A stretch of DNA of 64,000 nucleotides from CAVPMN01 sp963706425 (GTDB lineage Bacteria > Actinomycetota > Acidimicrobiia > Acidimicrobiales > Acidimicrobilacustridaceae), in the NCBI GenBank assembly GCA_963706425.1, contig CAVPMN010000001.1, forward strand, positions 434,001 to 498,000, in the 5' to 3' direction. Of this stretch, positions 53,790-63,924 are shown one piece after another; the stretch's first letter is position 1, and every line of letters begins with the position of its first letter. The translations under genes were made by a program, and so were the position numbers. The notes beneath the pieces were generated by a model, which did no database searches, was not told the DNA's origin, and saw only the letters and a list, made by a program, of their open reading frames with translations.

Positions 53790-53949
53790 GTTGCCATCAG
53801 ACCCCGACGCCCGGCGGTCGACAAGGGGGGCCACGCACCGTTCGAAGGGGATGCCAGCACCCCCACCGGACACCGGCCTGCGCCCTGGAGCCATCAGGCA
53901 CTCCCTCGTACCGTCCGAACCACAGCCCGATGAGTACGGAGGACCCGCG

Positions 53950-54996
53950 ATGCCGACAACTCGCAACGCCGCGTCGGAGCGCCACGAAGCTGCCGTCACC
54001 AGCTTGAGCTGGATCCCGTCGGAGGCGGTCACCGGACTCAACAAGGCGGCCTTCGGCAGTGGCTTCACCCACTACGACGACCCACCGCCTGGGGTGATCG
54101 ACGACCTCGATACCTTGCGCGCCGACGACGCGTTCCGCTTCGCCAACCACTTGGCCGCGTGGATCGACGTGGACGATGGCCGCATCGTCGACGCGGGCTA
54201 TTCGGCGGGCGGCCTCATGGGCGCCACCACGGTGCGACTCGGCGGTGCCGCGGCCACGTTCGCCGCAGTCGGCCTGCCCGATCTGCAGGCCTCGGTGGTG
54301 GTGAGCGACACGTCAGCCCGCTTCCAACAGACGGTCGGTGGTCGTACGGCCGTGCCGGCGCCTCGCCGGGTGAGCCGGCCGCCGTTCGTCCAGTTCGCGG
54401 CCCCCACCGTGTGGACCACCCTGGCGCTGACCATCCATGTCGACGGCACGGCGGACGGCGCCCTCGTCGGTGCCAGCTCGTTCCCACGCCATTGGGTCTA
54501 CGACCACGAGGGCCGGCTCGCCGCCAAGGCTGGTCTGGCCGACTTTCGCGACTGGTGGCGGCACTCGTTCGGTCGGAACACACCCTGGGGCGACCAAGAC
54601 TCCGAGGTCTTCGTGACCGAGGTCGAAACCGCCCTCGAGCGAGACCTCGCGGCGCGGATCATGCGCGGCGGCGGCAAACCGTCGATCCGCAAAGTGAAGC
54701 AGGGCGCGACCCTCACCGAGCAGGGTCAGCCCGGAGACGAGGTCTACCTCCTCCTCAACGGAGTGCTCGCCGTCGAGGTCGACGGTGAGGTGATCGCCGA
54801 GGTCGGGCCCGGCGCCATCCTCGGCGAGCGCGCGCTGCTCGAAGGCGGAGCGCGCACCGCGACCTTGCGGGCGATGACCAAGGCCAAGGTCGCATCGGCC
54901 GACCTCGATCAACTTGAGGTGGACGCACTCGCCGAGCTGCGCGAGCACCACCGACGAGAGGAGCGCCCCGATTCGGCCGGGTCGACCGTGCCGTGA
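53950..54996 (+). CDS. Cyclic-nucleotide-binding domain protein with novel N-terminal region
   Basis: A 348-residue soluble protein, ATG 53950 with GGAGG upstream. Residues 1-225 show no family I know; they contain HYDDPPPGVIDDLDTLRADDAFRFANHLAAW, a glycine-rich sheet (YSAGGLMGATTVRLGG) and DWWRHSFGRNTPWGDQ. Residues 230-340 are a cNMP-binding domain with GQPGDEVYLLLNGVLAVEVDGEVIAEVGPGAILGERALLEGGARTATLRA, in which the Glu and Arg for the cyclic phosphate are kept. Its stop overlaps the MBL gene start (GTGA). Divergent, with a 160-base gap, from the RR-cyclase operon, so shared control is likely. Confidence 0.85.
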   Translation: MPTTRNAASERHEAAVTSLSWIPSEAVTGLNKAAFGSGFTHYDDPPPGVIDDLDTLRADDAFRFANHLAAWIDVDDGRIVDAGYSAGGLMGATTVRLGGAAATFAAVGLPDLQASVVVSDTSARFQQTVGGRTAVPAPRRVSRPPFVQFAAPTVWTTLALTIHVDGTADGALVGASSFPRHWVYDHEGRLAAKAGLADFRDWWRHSFGRNTPWGDQDSEVFVTEVETALERDLAARIMRGGGKPSIRKVKQGATLTEQGQPGDEVYLLLNGVLAVEVDGEVIAEVGPGAILGERALLEGGARTATLRAMTKAKVASADLDQLEVDALAELREHHRREERPDSAGSTVP

Positions 54997-55871
54997 AGTT
55001 GAGACTCTGCGGCGTACGGGGCTCGACGCCTGCACCCGGAGCTGCGTTCACGCGTGTGGGCGGGCACACGTCCTGTGTGGCGATATGGCCCGACGGGGCG
55101 GCGGTGCCGACGCTGCTGCTCGACGCCGGCACCGGCCTGCGAGCAGCCACCCCCCTCCTCGCCCGCGGGGCGTTCGAGGGCACGATCCTGCTCACCCATC
55201 TGCACTGGGACCACACGCAGGGCCTGCCCTTCTTCGCAGCCGGCGACCACCCTGATGCTCACGTACGTGTGCTGCTGCCCGACGACGGAATCGCAGCGAC
55301 CGAGCAGATCAGCCGGGTCCTGTCACCGCCGCACTTCCCGATCGGCCCCGAGGGACTGCTCGGCGAGTGGACCTTCGAGAATCTCGGCGCCGGACATCAT
55401 CTGATCGAAGGGGTTCGGGTGCTCGCCCGACCGGTGATCCACAAGGGCGGGCTGACGTTCGGCTATCGCCTCGACGGTCATCACGGTTCGATCGCCTACC
55501 TGCCCGATCACCATGCTCGCCCGATCGATGCGGACGGCCATTGGGACGACGCCGTGCTCGAGTTGACGACCGGTGTCGACGTGCTCGTACACGATGCCCA
55601 GTTCGTAGAAGGCGAACAGGCCCTGTCCGCGGCCTATGGCCATGCCACGGTCGACCAGGCCATCGCGCTGGCCGCTCGCGCCGAGGTGGGTGAGCTCGTA
55701 TTGTTCCATCATGCGCCCGACCGCTCCGACGACGAGCTCGACGCAATGCTCGCGGTCGCGCAGCGGATCTCGCCCGTTCGCGTGAGCCTTGCCGTCGAGG
55801 GACGCACAATCGATCTCGATCCGAAGGGATGGTCCGCACCGGCACCTTCACCGATGGAGACCCACCGATGA
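54993..55871 (+). CDS. MBL-fold hydrolase of the GVRGS-type, candidate cyclic phosphodiesterase
   Basis: A 292-residue MBL protein, GTG 54993. It opens LRLCGVRGSTPAPGAAFTRVGGHTSCVAI, characteristic of a PhnP-like subgroup that in other bacteria occurs beside or fused to cNMP-binding and cyclase domains. The metal motif is THLHWDHTQGLPF, and later ligands are the Asp/His in VLVHDAQF, GHATVDQA and LFHHAP. Possible jobs are cleavage of 2',3'- or 3',5'-cyclic nucleotides; this is inference from neighbours. Translationally coupled on both sides (GTGA and ATGA overlaps), which ties it to the cNMP protein and the permease. Confidence 0.85.
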   Translation: MKLRLCGVRGSTPAPGAAFTRVGGHTSCVAIWPDGAAVPTLLLDAGTGLRAATPLLARGAFEGTILLTHLHWDHTQGLPFFAAGDHPDAHVRVLLPDDGIAATEQISRVLSPPHFPIGPEGLLGEWTFENLGAGHHLIEGVRVLARPVIHKGGLTFGYRLDGHHGSIAYLPDHHARPIDADGHWDDAVLELTTGVDVLVHDAQFVEGEQALSAAYGHATVDQAIALAARAEVGELVLFHHAPDRSDDELDAMLAVAQRISPVRVSLAVEGRTIDLDPKGWSAPAPSPMETHR

Positions 55872-58369
55872 ACGCGCCACACCCACACGGGGGGCCGAAC
55901 GACGTAGCCTCACGACCGATGGGCGATCGGGGCGGGCGAGCCGCCGCGAGGTTGTGGGCGCGTCATGAGCTGCGGGCCCGCTGGCGGTCAGTGCTGGTCC
56001 TCGGCCTGCTCACCGGATTGGCCGCAGCGGTGTCGCTCGCCGCTCTCGCCGGGGCCCGGCGCAGCGCGACCGCATTCGACCGGCTCCGCGACGCCACCGA
56101 TGCCGCCGACGCGGTGATCTTCGCCAGTCAGGTCGACATCTTCGCCCCCGACTGGGAACCGATCGCCGAGCTGCCCTACGTCGAAGCGGCCGGCTCGTTC
56201 GGCATCACGTTCGCGCCCATCGTCGAAGGCCCACCGGGCAAAGATCTCGAGAACATCGGCTACTTCACCGTTCCCTACGGAGGTTGGCGCACCGAGATCG
56301 ATCGACCCGTGATCGTCGAGGGTCGCGCTCCCGATCCGAACAACCCCTATGAGGTGCTCGCCAGTCCAGAGGGTCGCGATGTCGGCATCGAGGTGGGCCA
56401 GGAGTACGTCATCGCGTTGCCATCAGAAGAGCAGGTCGCCAACGTCGATCTGTTCAGTGAACCCGAGGGCGAGCGCGTCACCGTGCGCGTGGTGGGCTTC
56501 GGCACGTCGACCTTCGAGCGGGCGGTCATCCCGGTCACCGACGGCGACGGATTCGTGACCACACCGGCATTCGACGACCGCTACAGCTCCCCGTCGACGT
56601 TCATCGACAACCTGTTGGTGCGGTTCAAGCCGGGACAGGGATCGGTGGCCGAGCTCGAGGCCGACGCCCGCCGCATCTTCGACAGCCCCAAACTGCCCGT
56701 GCTCGATACGAGCGCGGTCAGCAAGCGGATCACCAACGGCACCGATCTCGAAGCCACCGGACTGGCCATGTTCGGCGTGGCAGTGGCGTTGGCCGCGTCG
56801 GTGCTCATCGGCCAGGCGCTCACCCGGTCGGTGCGCGCCGGCGCCGCCGACGCGCCAACGCTGCGATCGATGGGCTTCACCCGACGCAACCTGGCTCGGG
56901 CGCAGGCCTTGCCGCACCTGCCCGTCGTGGCGGTCGGCGCCCTTGTGGGCTTCGTCGGCGCGGTCGCCTTGTCGCCGCGGTTCCCGATCGGGCTGAGCCG
57001 ATCGGTCGACCCCGACGTGGGTGTGCACGTCGACTGGCTGGTGCTGGGCGCCGGGCTGGCGCTGATGATCGTGGTGCTGGTGGTGACCATCGCGCTGACC
57101 GCCCGTCGGGCCACCGCGCCGATGCCGGCCACTCGGCCGACCCGGCGCTCCAAGCTGGTTGCGCTCCTCACCTCGCTGGGGGCCCATCCGCCGGTGACGC
57201 TCGGAGCCAGCCTCGCTCTCGAGCCCGGGCGCGACCGTCGGGCTCTGCCCACTCGGCCCGCACTGGCCGGCATCGCCGTAGGGGTGCTCGGCGTCGTCGG
57301 CGCCCAGACGCTCCTCGCCGGCATGAACGACGCCATCGACAACCCGGCTCGCTTCGGGGCCGTGTGGGACGTGGAGACCTTCCCCGAGGACACTGCCGGC
57401 CTTGACGGCTGGGAAGCGGCCATGGACGTCGTCGACGGCACCGATGGCGTGGTGGAGTCGGCCATGGCAGCCCGTGGACTGATAGTGATCGACGGCGTGA
57501 CCCAGCCCGCCTATGCGATCACGCCGCGTGTCGGTTCGATCGAGTACACGGTGCTCGACGGCCGCCGGCCGGTGGCCCCGGGCGAGATCGCTCTCGGCCC
57601 CGCGACCGCTGGCGAGTACGGCGTCAGCATCGGTGACACGGTCACCGCAACCGGCGCCGACGACTCCGAAACCCAGCTCGAGGTGGTCGGCACGGTGCTG
57701 CTGCCCACCACGCCGCATTCGAGCTACGACCAGGGAGCCTGGCTGGCGCTCGACGAGCTCGAGGCGCTCGCCGGCGCGCCCGTGGGCGAGCTGGCGCCGG
57801 GCGCCGACGAGTTCGACCTCCCGCCCGTCGTGCCCAGACATCTCGCCGTGCTCGACGACCCTGCGCGCCGCGACGAGGTCGCTCTGTCCCTCATCGAGCA
57901 GTTCGAGGGCCAGCTGATCATGTCAGAACCGGCCACCGAGCCCATCGACATCAACAGCTTGCGCAACGTGCGCTCGCTGCCGGTGCTGTTCGCCGTGTTC
58001 ACGACGATGCTGGCCCTCGGCACGGTCGCCCACGTGTGCGTCAGCACCGTACGCCGTCGGGGCACCGACCTCGCGGTGCTGCGTGCGCTCGGCATGACCC
58101 CCCACAACACCCGGGCCGTGCTGGCATGGCAGGCGACCACGCTCTCGGTGCTCGGCCTGTTGGTCGGGTTGCCGTTGGGCGTCATCGTGGGGCGCACGGT
58201 ATGGCGCGTGATCGCCGACGTGACGCCGTTGCTGTTCGTGGCACCCTTAGCCGGCCTGGTGCTGGTGCTGGCCGTGCCCATCACCTTCGCCGCCGCCAAC
58301 GCGCTCGCCCTCGTGCCCGCCCGCCGCGCGGCTCGGATCCGACCGGCGGAGCTGCTCCACACCGAGTGA
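55868..58369 (+). CDS. FtsX/MacB-type ABC permease, two-module, second copy
   Basis: An 833-residue permease, ATG 55868, overlapping the MBL stop. N-terminal helix SVLVLGLLTGLAAAVSLAALAGA, extracytoplasmic domain to about residue 290, an FtsX core, a second extracytoplasmic domain, and a final core signed RRRGTDLAVLRALGMTPHNTRAVLAWQATTLSVLGLLVGLPLGVIVGRTVW, closely matching the permease at 49.3 kb. It ends PARRAARIRPAELLHTE. No ATPase gene follows; the ATPase at 51.7 kb is the closest candidate, possibly serving both permeases or a heterodimer. Confidence 0.9.
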   Translation: MNAPHPHGGPNDVASRPMGDRGGRAAARLWARHELRARWRSVLVLGLLTGLAAAVSLAALAGARRSATAFDRLRDATDAADAVIFASQVDIFAPDWEPIAELPYVEAAGSFGITFAPIVEGPPGKDLENIGYFTVPYGGWRTEIDRPVIVEGRAPDPNNPYEVLASPEGRDVGIEVGQEYVIALPSEEQVANVDLFSEPEGERVTVRVVGFGTSTFERAVIPVTDGDGFVTTPAFDDRYSSPSTFIDNLLVRFKPGQGSVAELEADARRIFDSPKLPVLDTSAVSKRITNGTDLEATGLAMFGVAVALAASVLIGQALTRSVRAGAADAPTLRSMGFTRRNLARAQALPHLPVVAVGALVGFVGAVALSPRFPIGLSRSVDPDVGVHVDWLVLGAGLALMIVVLVVTIALTARRATAPMPATRPTRRSKLVALLTSLGAHPPVTLGASLALEPGRDRRALPTRPALAGIAVGVLGVVGAQTLLAGMNDAIDNPARFGAVWDVETFPEDTAGLDGWEAAMDVVDGTDGVVESAMAARGLIVIDGVTQPAYAITPRVGSIEYTVLDGRRPVAPGEIALGPATAGEYGVSIGDTVTATGADDSETQLEVVGTVLLPTTPHSSYDQGAWLALDELEALAGAPVGELAPGADEFDLPPVVPRHLAVLDDPARRDEVALSLIEQFEGQLIMSEPATEPIDINSLRNVRSLPVLFAVFTTMLALGTVAHVCVSTVRRRGTDLAVLRALGMTPHNTRAVLAWQATTLSVLGLLVGLPLGVIVGRTVWRVIADVTPLLFVAPLAGLVLVLAVPITFAAANALALVPARRAARIRPAELLHTE

Positions 58370-58383
58370 CCCTGTCGTCGGTG

Positions 58384-59527
58384 TCAGTGCTCGATGCGGC
58401 GATGCTCGACGGCGAGGGTGACCGCAATGGCGGCAACGACGACGCCGAGCAGCACGAGCCCGTTGGGGTTCGCCGCCACCAACAAGAACGCGAACACCGC
58501 GAGCGCGCACACGATGCGCTCACGTGCCACCGCGTGGAACGCTCGCCACACGGCAACCGACACGCCTACGAGCATGGCCGTCAGGCCCCCGGCCAACATC
58601 ATCCGGAAGCTCAACTCGAGCGGCTCGTCGGGATGCAGCGTGATCTCCTCGAGCGCGGCTGCGGCCAGGATCACGCCCGCCACGATCGGTGCGTGGGCCC
58701 AGGTGTAGACGTCGCGCACGTAGCGGCCTCGGGCCTGGTCGCCCTCGACCTCGGTGCCCCGGTGCTCGAGGGCCGGCCCGACCCGGTCGAAGTAGCCCCA
58801 CCACAACAGACCGGCGAACACACCGGACGCCACCAGTGCGGCCACGGTTCGCCCGGGCACCCCTTCGCCGGCTTCGAGCGAGGCGACCACCGGCAGGCCG
58901 ATGGCCACGATGACCTCGCCGAGCGCCACGATGTAGATGAGCCCGTGCCGCTCGGCCATGTGCGCCGTGCGGATGAGCCACTCGCCCCGCCCGGCGAGCA
59001 CCATGGCCCCGAGCACGATCGCCAGACTGAAGATCCACAACACGATCTGGCCGGTGCCGCCGACCGCGGCGCCCACCAGGAGCACGACGATCGCGATCAC
59101 GTTCGGGGTGATCCACCTGACGACTGCGGCATGCAAGCGTGCTGCCCCGCTCGACGCTCAGGGCCTGGATGGCGAACCCGAGCAGCATGATCACGCCGAG
59201 CGTCACCGCGAACACCTCGGCGCCTTCGCCGAGGGCGGTCGAGGTGGCGGCGGCCATCGGCACCGATGCCGCCGTGGCCGCCAGGAAGATGAGCCGCACC
59301 GATCGGGCGTTGCCCGACACCGCATTGGCCGCCCAGGCGAGTTGCTGCCATGGCAGCCAGAGCAGTCCGAACAGCAAGGCCACTTCGCCCACGCCCGTCC
59401 AGGTGGGGTCGTAGATGAGTCGACCCACGAGTTGCGAGAACGCGAACACGTAGGCCAGATCGAAGAACAGCTCGACCGGGTCGGCGGTGAAGTCCTCGAC
59501 GCGATCCGGAACGACGATGCCTTTCAT
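58384..59527 (-). CDS. Low-temperature-requirement A (LtrA) family membrane protein (one frameshift)
   Basis: About 381 residues, ATG 59527. The LtrA signature VELFFDLAYVFAFSQL is near the start and the second family motif RWHLAERHGLI-like appears as RTAHMAERHGLIYIVALGEVIVAIG. Ten or more helices are predicted, such as EVALLFGLLWLPWQQL and QIVLWIFSLAIVLGAMVL. A break near 59140 joins the first 135 residues to the rest. The family's function is unsettled; in Listeria it is needed for cold growth. Convergent with the permease gene, ending 14 bases from its stop. Confidence 0.85.
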
Positions 59528-59590
59528 GCGGAAAGGCTAGGTGGCGCAGCGCCGCGAGCGGCGCAACGGTCGGTCAACCGGCGGGCGAGC

Positions 59591-62500
59591 TCACCACTCG
59601 AGCGCGAAAGCGGGATAGGTCGCGCTCAAGCCCTTGAGGGTGAGCTCGCGTGGCGGCCCGAACGAGTGGCGCTCGTCGGCCACCCGGCGGATGTCGTCGG
59701 TGACCAGCACCTCGCCGGCCCCCGCCGACGCCGCCACCCGGGCGCCGACGATGACGGTGCGCCCGAAGAAGTCGTCGGCGTCACGGATGACCTCGCCGCA
59801 GTGCACCCCGATGCGCACCCGCAGCTCGCCCACGTCGTCGGGCCAGTCGTGGGCCGCCAGCCCACGCTGGAATGCGCCGGCGAAGGCGAGTGCGTCAGCC
59901 GGCTCGGCGAAGGCCAGCATGAAGCCGTCGCCCTCGCTCTTCACCTCCACCCCGTGGTGCACGATGAGCTCGGTGCGCAGGATCTCGGTGTGCACGCGCA
60001 GCAGGTCGTGCGTGCGCTGGTCGCCCAGCCGGTCGGTCATCTCTGTGTAGCCCACGATGTCCGAGAAGCAGATGGTGATGTGGCCGTCGTCGCCCGCGTG
60101 CCGACCGAGGTCGGGCCGCTGCACGGTGACCGATGCCGACACCAGGTCGATCGAGGCAGTGATGCGGTGTGTCGATCGGGACGCCCTGCATCTCGAGCCG
60201 TGCCGCGATGGCCTGTTCGAGCAGCCGGGTCATCCCTCGGGCGTTCGCCGTCTCGACCACCTCGGTCAGCAGCGTCGCGGCCCGGTCGACGTCGCTTCCC
60301 GACCGGCGGCCGAGCAATGCGACGGCGAGGTCGTACCTGCTACGCGCCGCCCATCCCGGGGCGCGCATCGCTTCGTGTTCGGAAAGTGCTCGCTCGTGGA
60401 ACGCCACCGCCTCGTCGTGCTCTCCCAGGCCGTATGCCGCGAGGCCGAGGAAACGGGCGAACGACCCGTGATAGCTCTGCGGGCCGAGGATCACCCCGTG
60501 GATCTCACCTCGATTGTCGGCGCGCATCCATTCCCGCAGTTCGACGAGCAGATCGGTGCGCCCGGTGATCGCAGCGACCTCCGCCAGGATGCACACGGTG
60601 TAGCGCCGCAGCACGTTGTCGGGGATGGAGTCGTAGCCCCGGCCGACGATCTCTTCGACGACGCCAACAGCTTCGTCGAGCTTGCCGATCTCGCAGAGGG
60701 TCTGGGCCAGCCCAGCCGACCAGGCCGGAATGTCGGGGGCATCAGCGACGATGCGGCGGGTGGGTCGCTCGAAGGCCTCGAGCCGACCCAGCTCCCGGTA
60801 CACAGGGGCGAGCGCGACGCCGACGTTGGCGAGTTGCGCACCGGCGCCCGCCGAGCGCGCCACCTCTACCGACTCCAGGATCAGGCGCTCGGCCTCGTCA
60901 TAGTCGGCGTCGATCGCGGCGCGGCTGCCTCGGCAGTGCATGCTGTTCACCAACTCGGTCGCGACCGCGCGAGCGCTCGGCGCCGGCCGCGTACGCGTCG
61001 ACTTGCTCGTCGAAGTCGTCGCGCTGCTGGGTGAATGCCGCGGTGGTCATCAGGCTGGTGCGGGCCCCTTGGAGCAAGTCGTGCGCGCCCGAGCGCTCAG
61101 CGGCGACAACGACTTCGCGCTCGAGCGCCGTGCGCTCCTCCATGGTGTGCGCAGTGGAGGTCGAGGCCATCAGTGCCTGCACCAGAGATTCAGGATCGTC
61201 GGCTGACTTCGCCCACTCCACCGCTTCGGTGGCCAGCCGGAGGGCCAGGCCCGGATCGTTCCAGGCGACGGCTGCGGAGTGACGCGACAACACCATCGAG
61301 AGCAGCGCATCGTTTCCTGCGCCTGCGCCCCTCAGCGCCACCTCGGCCTCCTCGAGGAGCGTCAAGTGGATGGCATCCGGAGCGGCCGCCGAGAACCAGT
61401 AGCCGCCCGTGTACTCGATCGCAGCGCGCCCGAGCCGGACCGGGTCGTCGAGTCGGCGGGCCAGATCGGCGGCTTCGCGTGCGGCCGTATGCGACCCGTC
61501 ACCGTCACCGGCGCTGGCTCGCACGTGCGACAGCGCCAGCAGCAGATCGGCGCGCCGCCCGTCGTCATCGTCGCCACCGAACTCCAGCGCCTGCACGGCC
61601 ATCTCGTAGCTGCGAGCCGCTTCCTCATAGGCCGCCTGTCTGGCGGCTGCCTCGGCGGCGCGGCGGGCGTAGTCGACCGCCTTGTCGACGTCGCCCCCGG
61701 GCGCCGCCTCATAAGCGTGGTAGGCCAGCTCAGACAGGTGGGCGTCGATCGAGTCGGCGAAGCGCACTTCGAGGGCGTCGCCCACGCGACGGTGCATGCG
61801 CACCCGTCGGGGTGTGCTGAGCTCGCCGTAGAGGGTCTGGCGGATGAGCGCGTGGTTGAACTCGTAGGTGCCCGGGCCGCTCGCGTCGCTCGCGCACCAC
61901 CTGCGCGGCGAGAGCCTCGTCGAGCACGTCGAGCATGGTGTCCTCGTCGAGATCGGCCACGTCGCCCACCACGTCGACCGTGAAGCCGCCGGGCATCGAT
62001 GCGGCGATGGCGAGCGCCTTGTTGCAGGTCTCCGACAGGCCGTCGAGCCGTCGGCCGATCACCTCGCGCACTCCTTCGGGCAGGTTCTCGGCCACGCTCT
62101 CGGGCGTGCCGATCCAGCTGTCGCCCTCGTGGCGGATGGCACCGGTCTCCACGAGATGGCGCAGGATCTCGGCCACGAAGAACGGGTTGCCCTCGGTCTC
62201 GCGAAAGATCAGGTCGGCGAACTCGCCAGGTGTCTCCTGGCCGCCGACGGCCTCGATGAACGCCTTCACCTCTTCGATGGGCAGACCGCGCAGCAACACC
62301 CGCTCGTAGAGACGCTCGCGTCGCAGGGTGGCGATGGTCTCGGCCAAGGGATGGGAGCGTTCGAGCTCGACGTCGCGATAGGTGCCCACGATCAACAGAC
62401 GCGACTGGCCGTGCCGGCGCGGCGAGGTGGGTGAGCAACAACAACGTCGGCTTGTCGGCCCAGTGCAGGTCGTCGAGCACGATCATCAGCGGGCGGATAC

Positions 62501-63924
62501 GCGTAGCGGCCGTGAGGAAGGCGTGCACGCCTTCGAAGAGCCGGTGGCGCTCGGCGTCACCTTCGAGGGGTGGCAGCTGGGGAAGCTGTGGGAAGCGGTC
62601 GCGCAGCTCGGGGACGATGGCCGCCACCTCCGCGCACCCGGCGGCCGGGTCGAGCAGATGGCCGTCGTCGGAGATCTCGCGCACGAACGCCCGCAGCGCC
62701 TCGACGAACGGCAGGTAGGGAACGCCGATCTCCCCCTCGTAGGAGTGACCCCACAGCACGTGCGCTGCCGCGCATGGCCGCGTAGACACCGAGCTCCTCG
62801 ACCGTGCGGGTCTTGCCGATGCCCGGCTCGCCCACCACCATCGCGATGCGCGTGTGACCCGTGAGCGCTTCGTCGCACGCCGCCCGCAACGTGTCGAGCT
62901 CGTTGGTGCGGCCGACGAAACGGCCCCAGTCGGCCAGCGCCGCCGGGCTGCGGGTGTCGGGCGCGGCCTCGCCGGTCGGAGCGACGGAGGCGATGCCAGC
63001 CCTGGCTTCGCGGAGCAATGACAACGCATCGGCTCCCGAGGCGGGCCGGGCGTTCGGGTCCTTCTCGAGCAGCTTCAGCACCAGCTTGTCGACCCGATCA
63101 GGCACGTCCGGGTTGTGGAACCGTGGCGAGACCGGAGCGTTGTTGAGGTGCTGGCTGATGACCGACACGGCATCGTCACCGAGGAACGGTGGCCGACCGC
63201 ACAGCAGCTCGTAGAGCAGAGCGCCGAGCGAGTAGAGATCGGAGCGTGGGTCGGGCTCGCGGCCGAGCGCCTGCTCGGGGGCGAGATAGGCGAGCGTGCC
63301 CAGCACGGTGCCCTCGCTGGTGATGCGACTGGCGTCGACGTCGGCGGCCAGTCCGAAGTCGCCGAGCCGGCCGCTGCCGTCGCCGTCGAGCCAGACGTTC
63401 GCCGGCTTCACGTCGCGGTGCACGATGCCGAGCCCGTGGGCGTGGGCCAGCGCCGAGGCGAGCTGCTCGGTGAGGGTGAGGGCCCGATCGAGCTCGAGTC
63501 GGCGGCTGGGCATGGCCTCGAGATGCTCGGCGAGCGAGCCTCCGCTCATGTACTGACTCACGATGAACGGGGTGCCGTCGGCCTCCTCGCCCACATCGAA
63601 GACGGTGACGATGTTGGGGTGGTCGCCCAGTCGCGCCATGGCCTGCGCCTCGCGCGTGATGCGGACCCGCCCGCCGGTGTCGAGTCCGTCGGTCTTGACC
63701 ACCGACACCGCGACCTCACGAGCCAGTCGCTCGTCGAGGGCCAGGTAGACCCGCTTGCGCGATCCCTCACCGAGCAGCCGCTGCGTGCGATAGCGGCCCG
63801 CGCCGAGGGTGACCGGGAGCTGCACTGATGGGGCGTCGAGGGGCGGAGCATCGAGCGGTGCGCCGCAGCCGCCGCAGAAGCGGTTGCCTTCGGCGTTGTC
63901 ATGTCCACACGCTCCGCAGTGCAC
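59591..63924 (-). CDS. Ser/Thr kinase - AAA ATPase - TPR - class III cyclase multidomain protein (frameshifted)
   Basis: GTG 63924 with GGAGAG upstream; about 1440 residues when joined. In order: a zinc ribbon (CGACGHDNAEGNRFCGGCG), a Hanks-type kinase with GEGSRKRVYLAL, HRDVKPANVWLD, DFGLAADV and LAPEQALGREPDPRSD, an AAA/STAND module with MVVGEPGIGKTRTVEE and LMIVLDDLHWADKPT, long TPR-type helices, and a C-terminal cyclase (ICFSDIVGYTEM, EVKSEGDGFMLAF). The cyclase lacks the usual transition-state Asn (VIVGARVA instead of V-N-x-A-A-R) though Arg stays, so activity is doubtful. Breaks are near 62772, 62405, 61888, 60960 and 60170. PknK-like proteins join kinase and ATPase; adding a cyclase is unusual. 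Confidence 0.85.

Noticed and set aside
56423..57841. A 472-codon minus-strand frame
   Set aside because: Antisense of the second FtsX permease; no start signal or domain.
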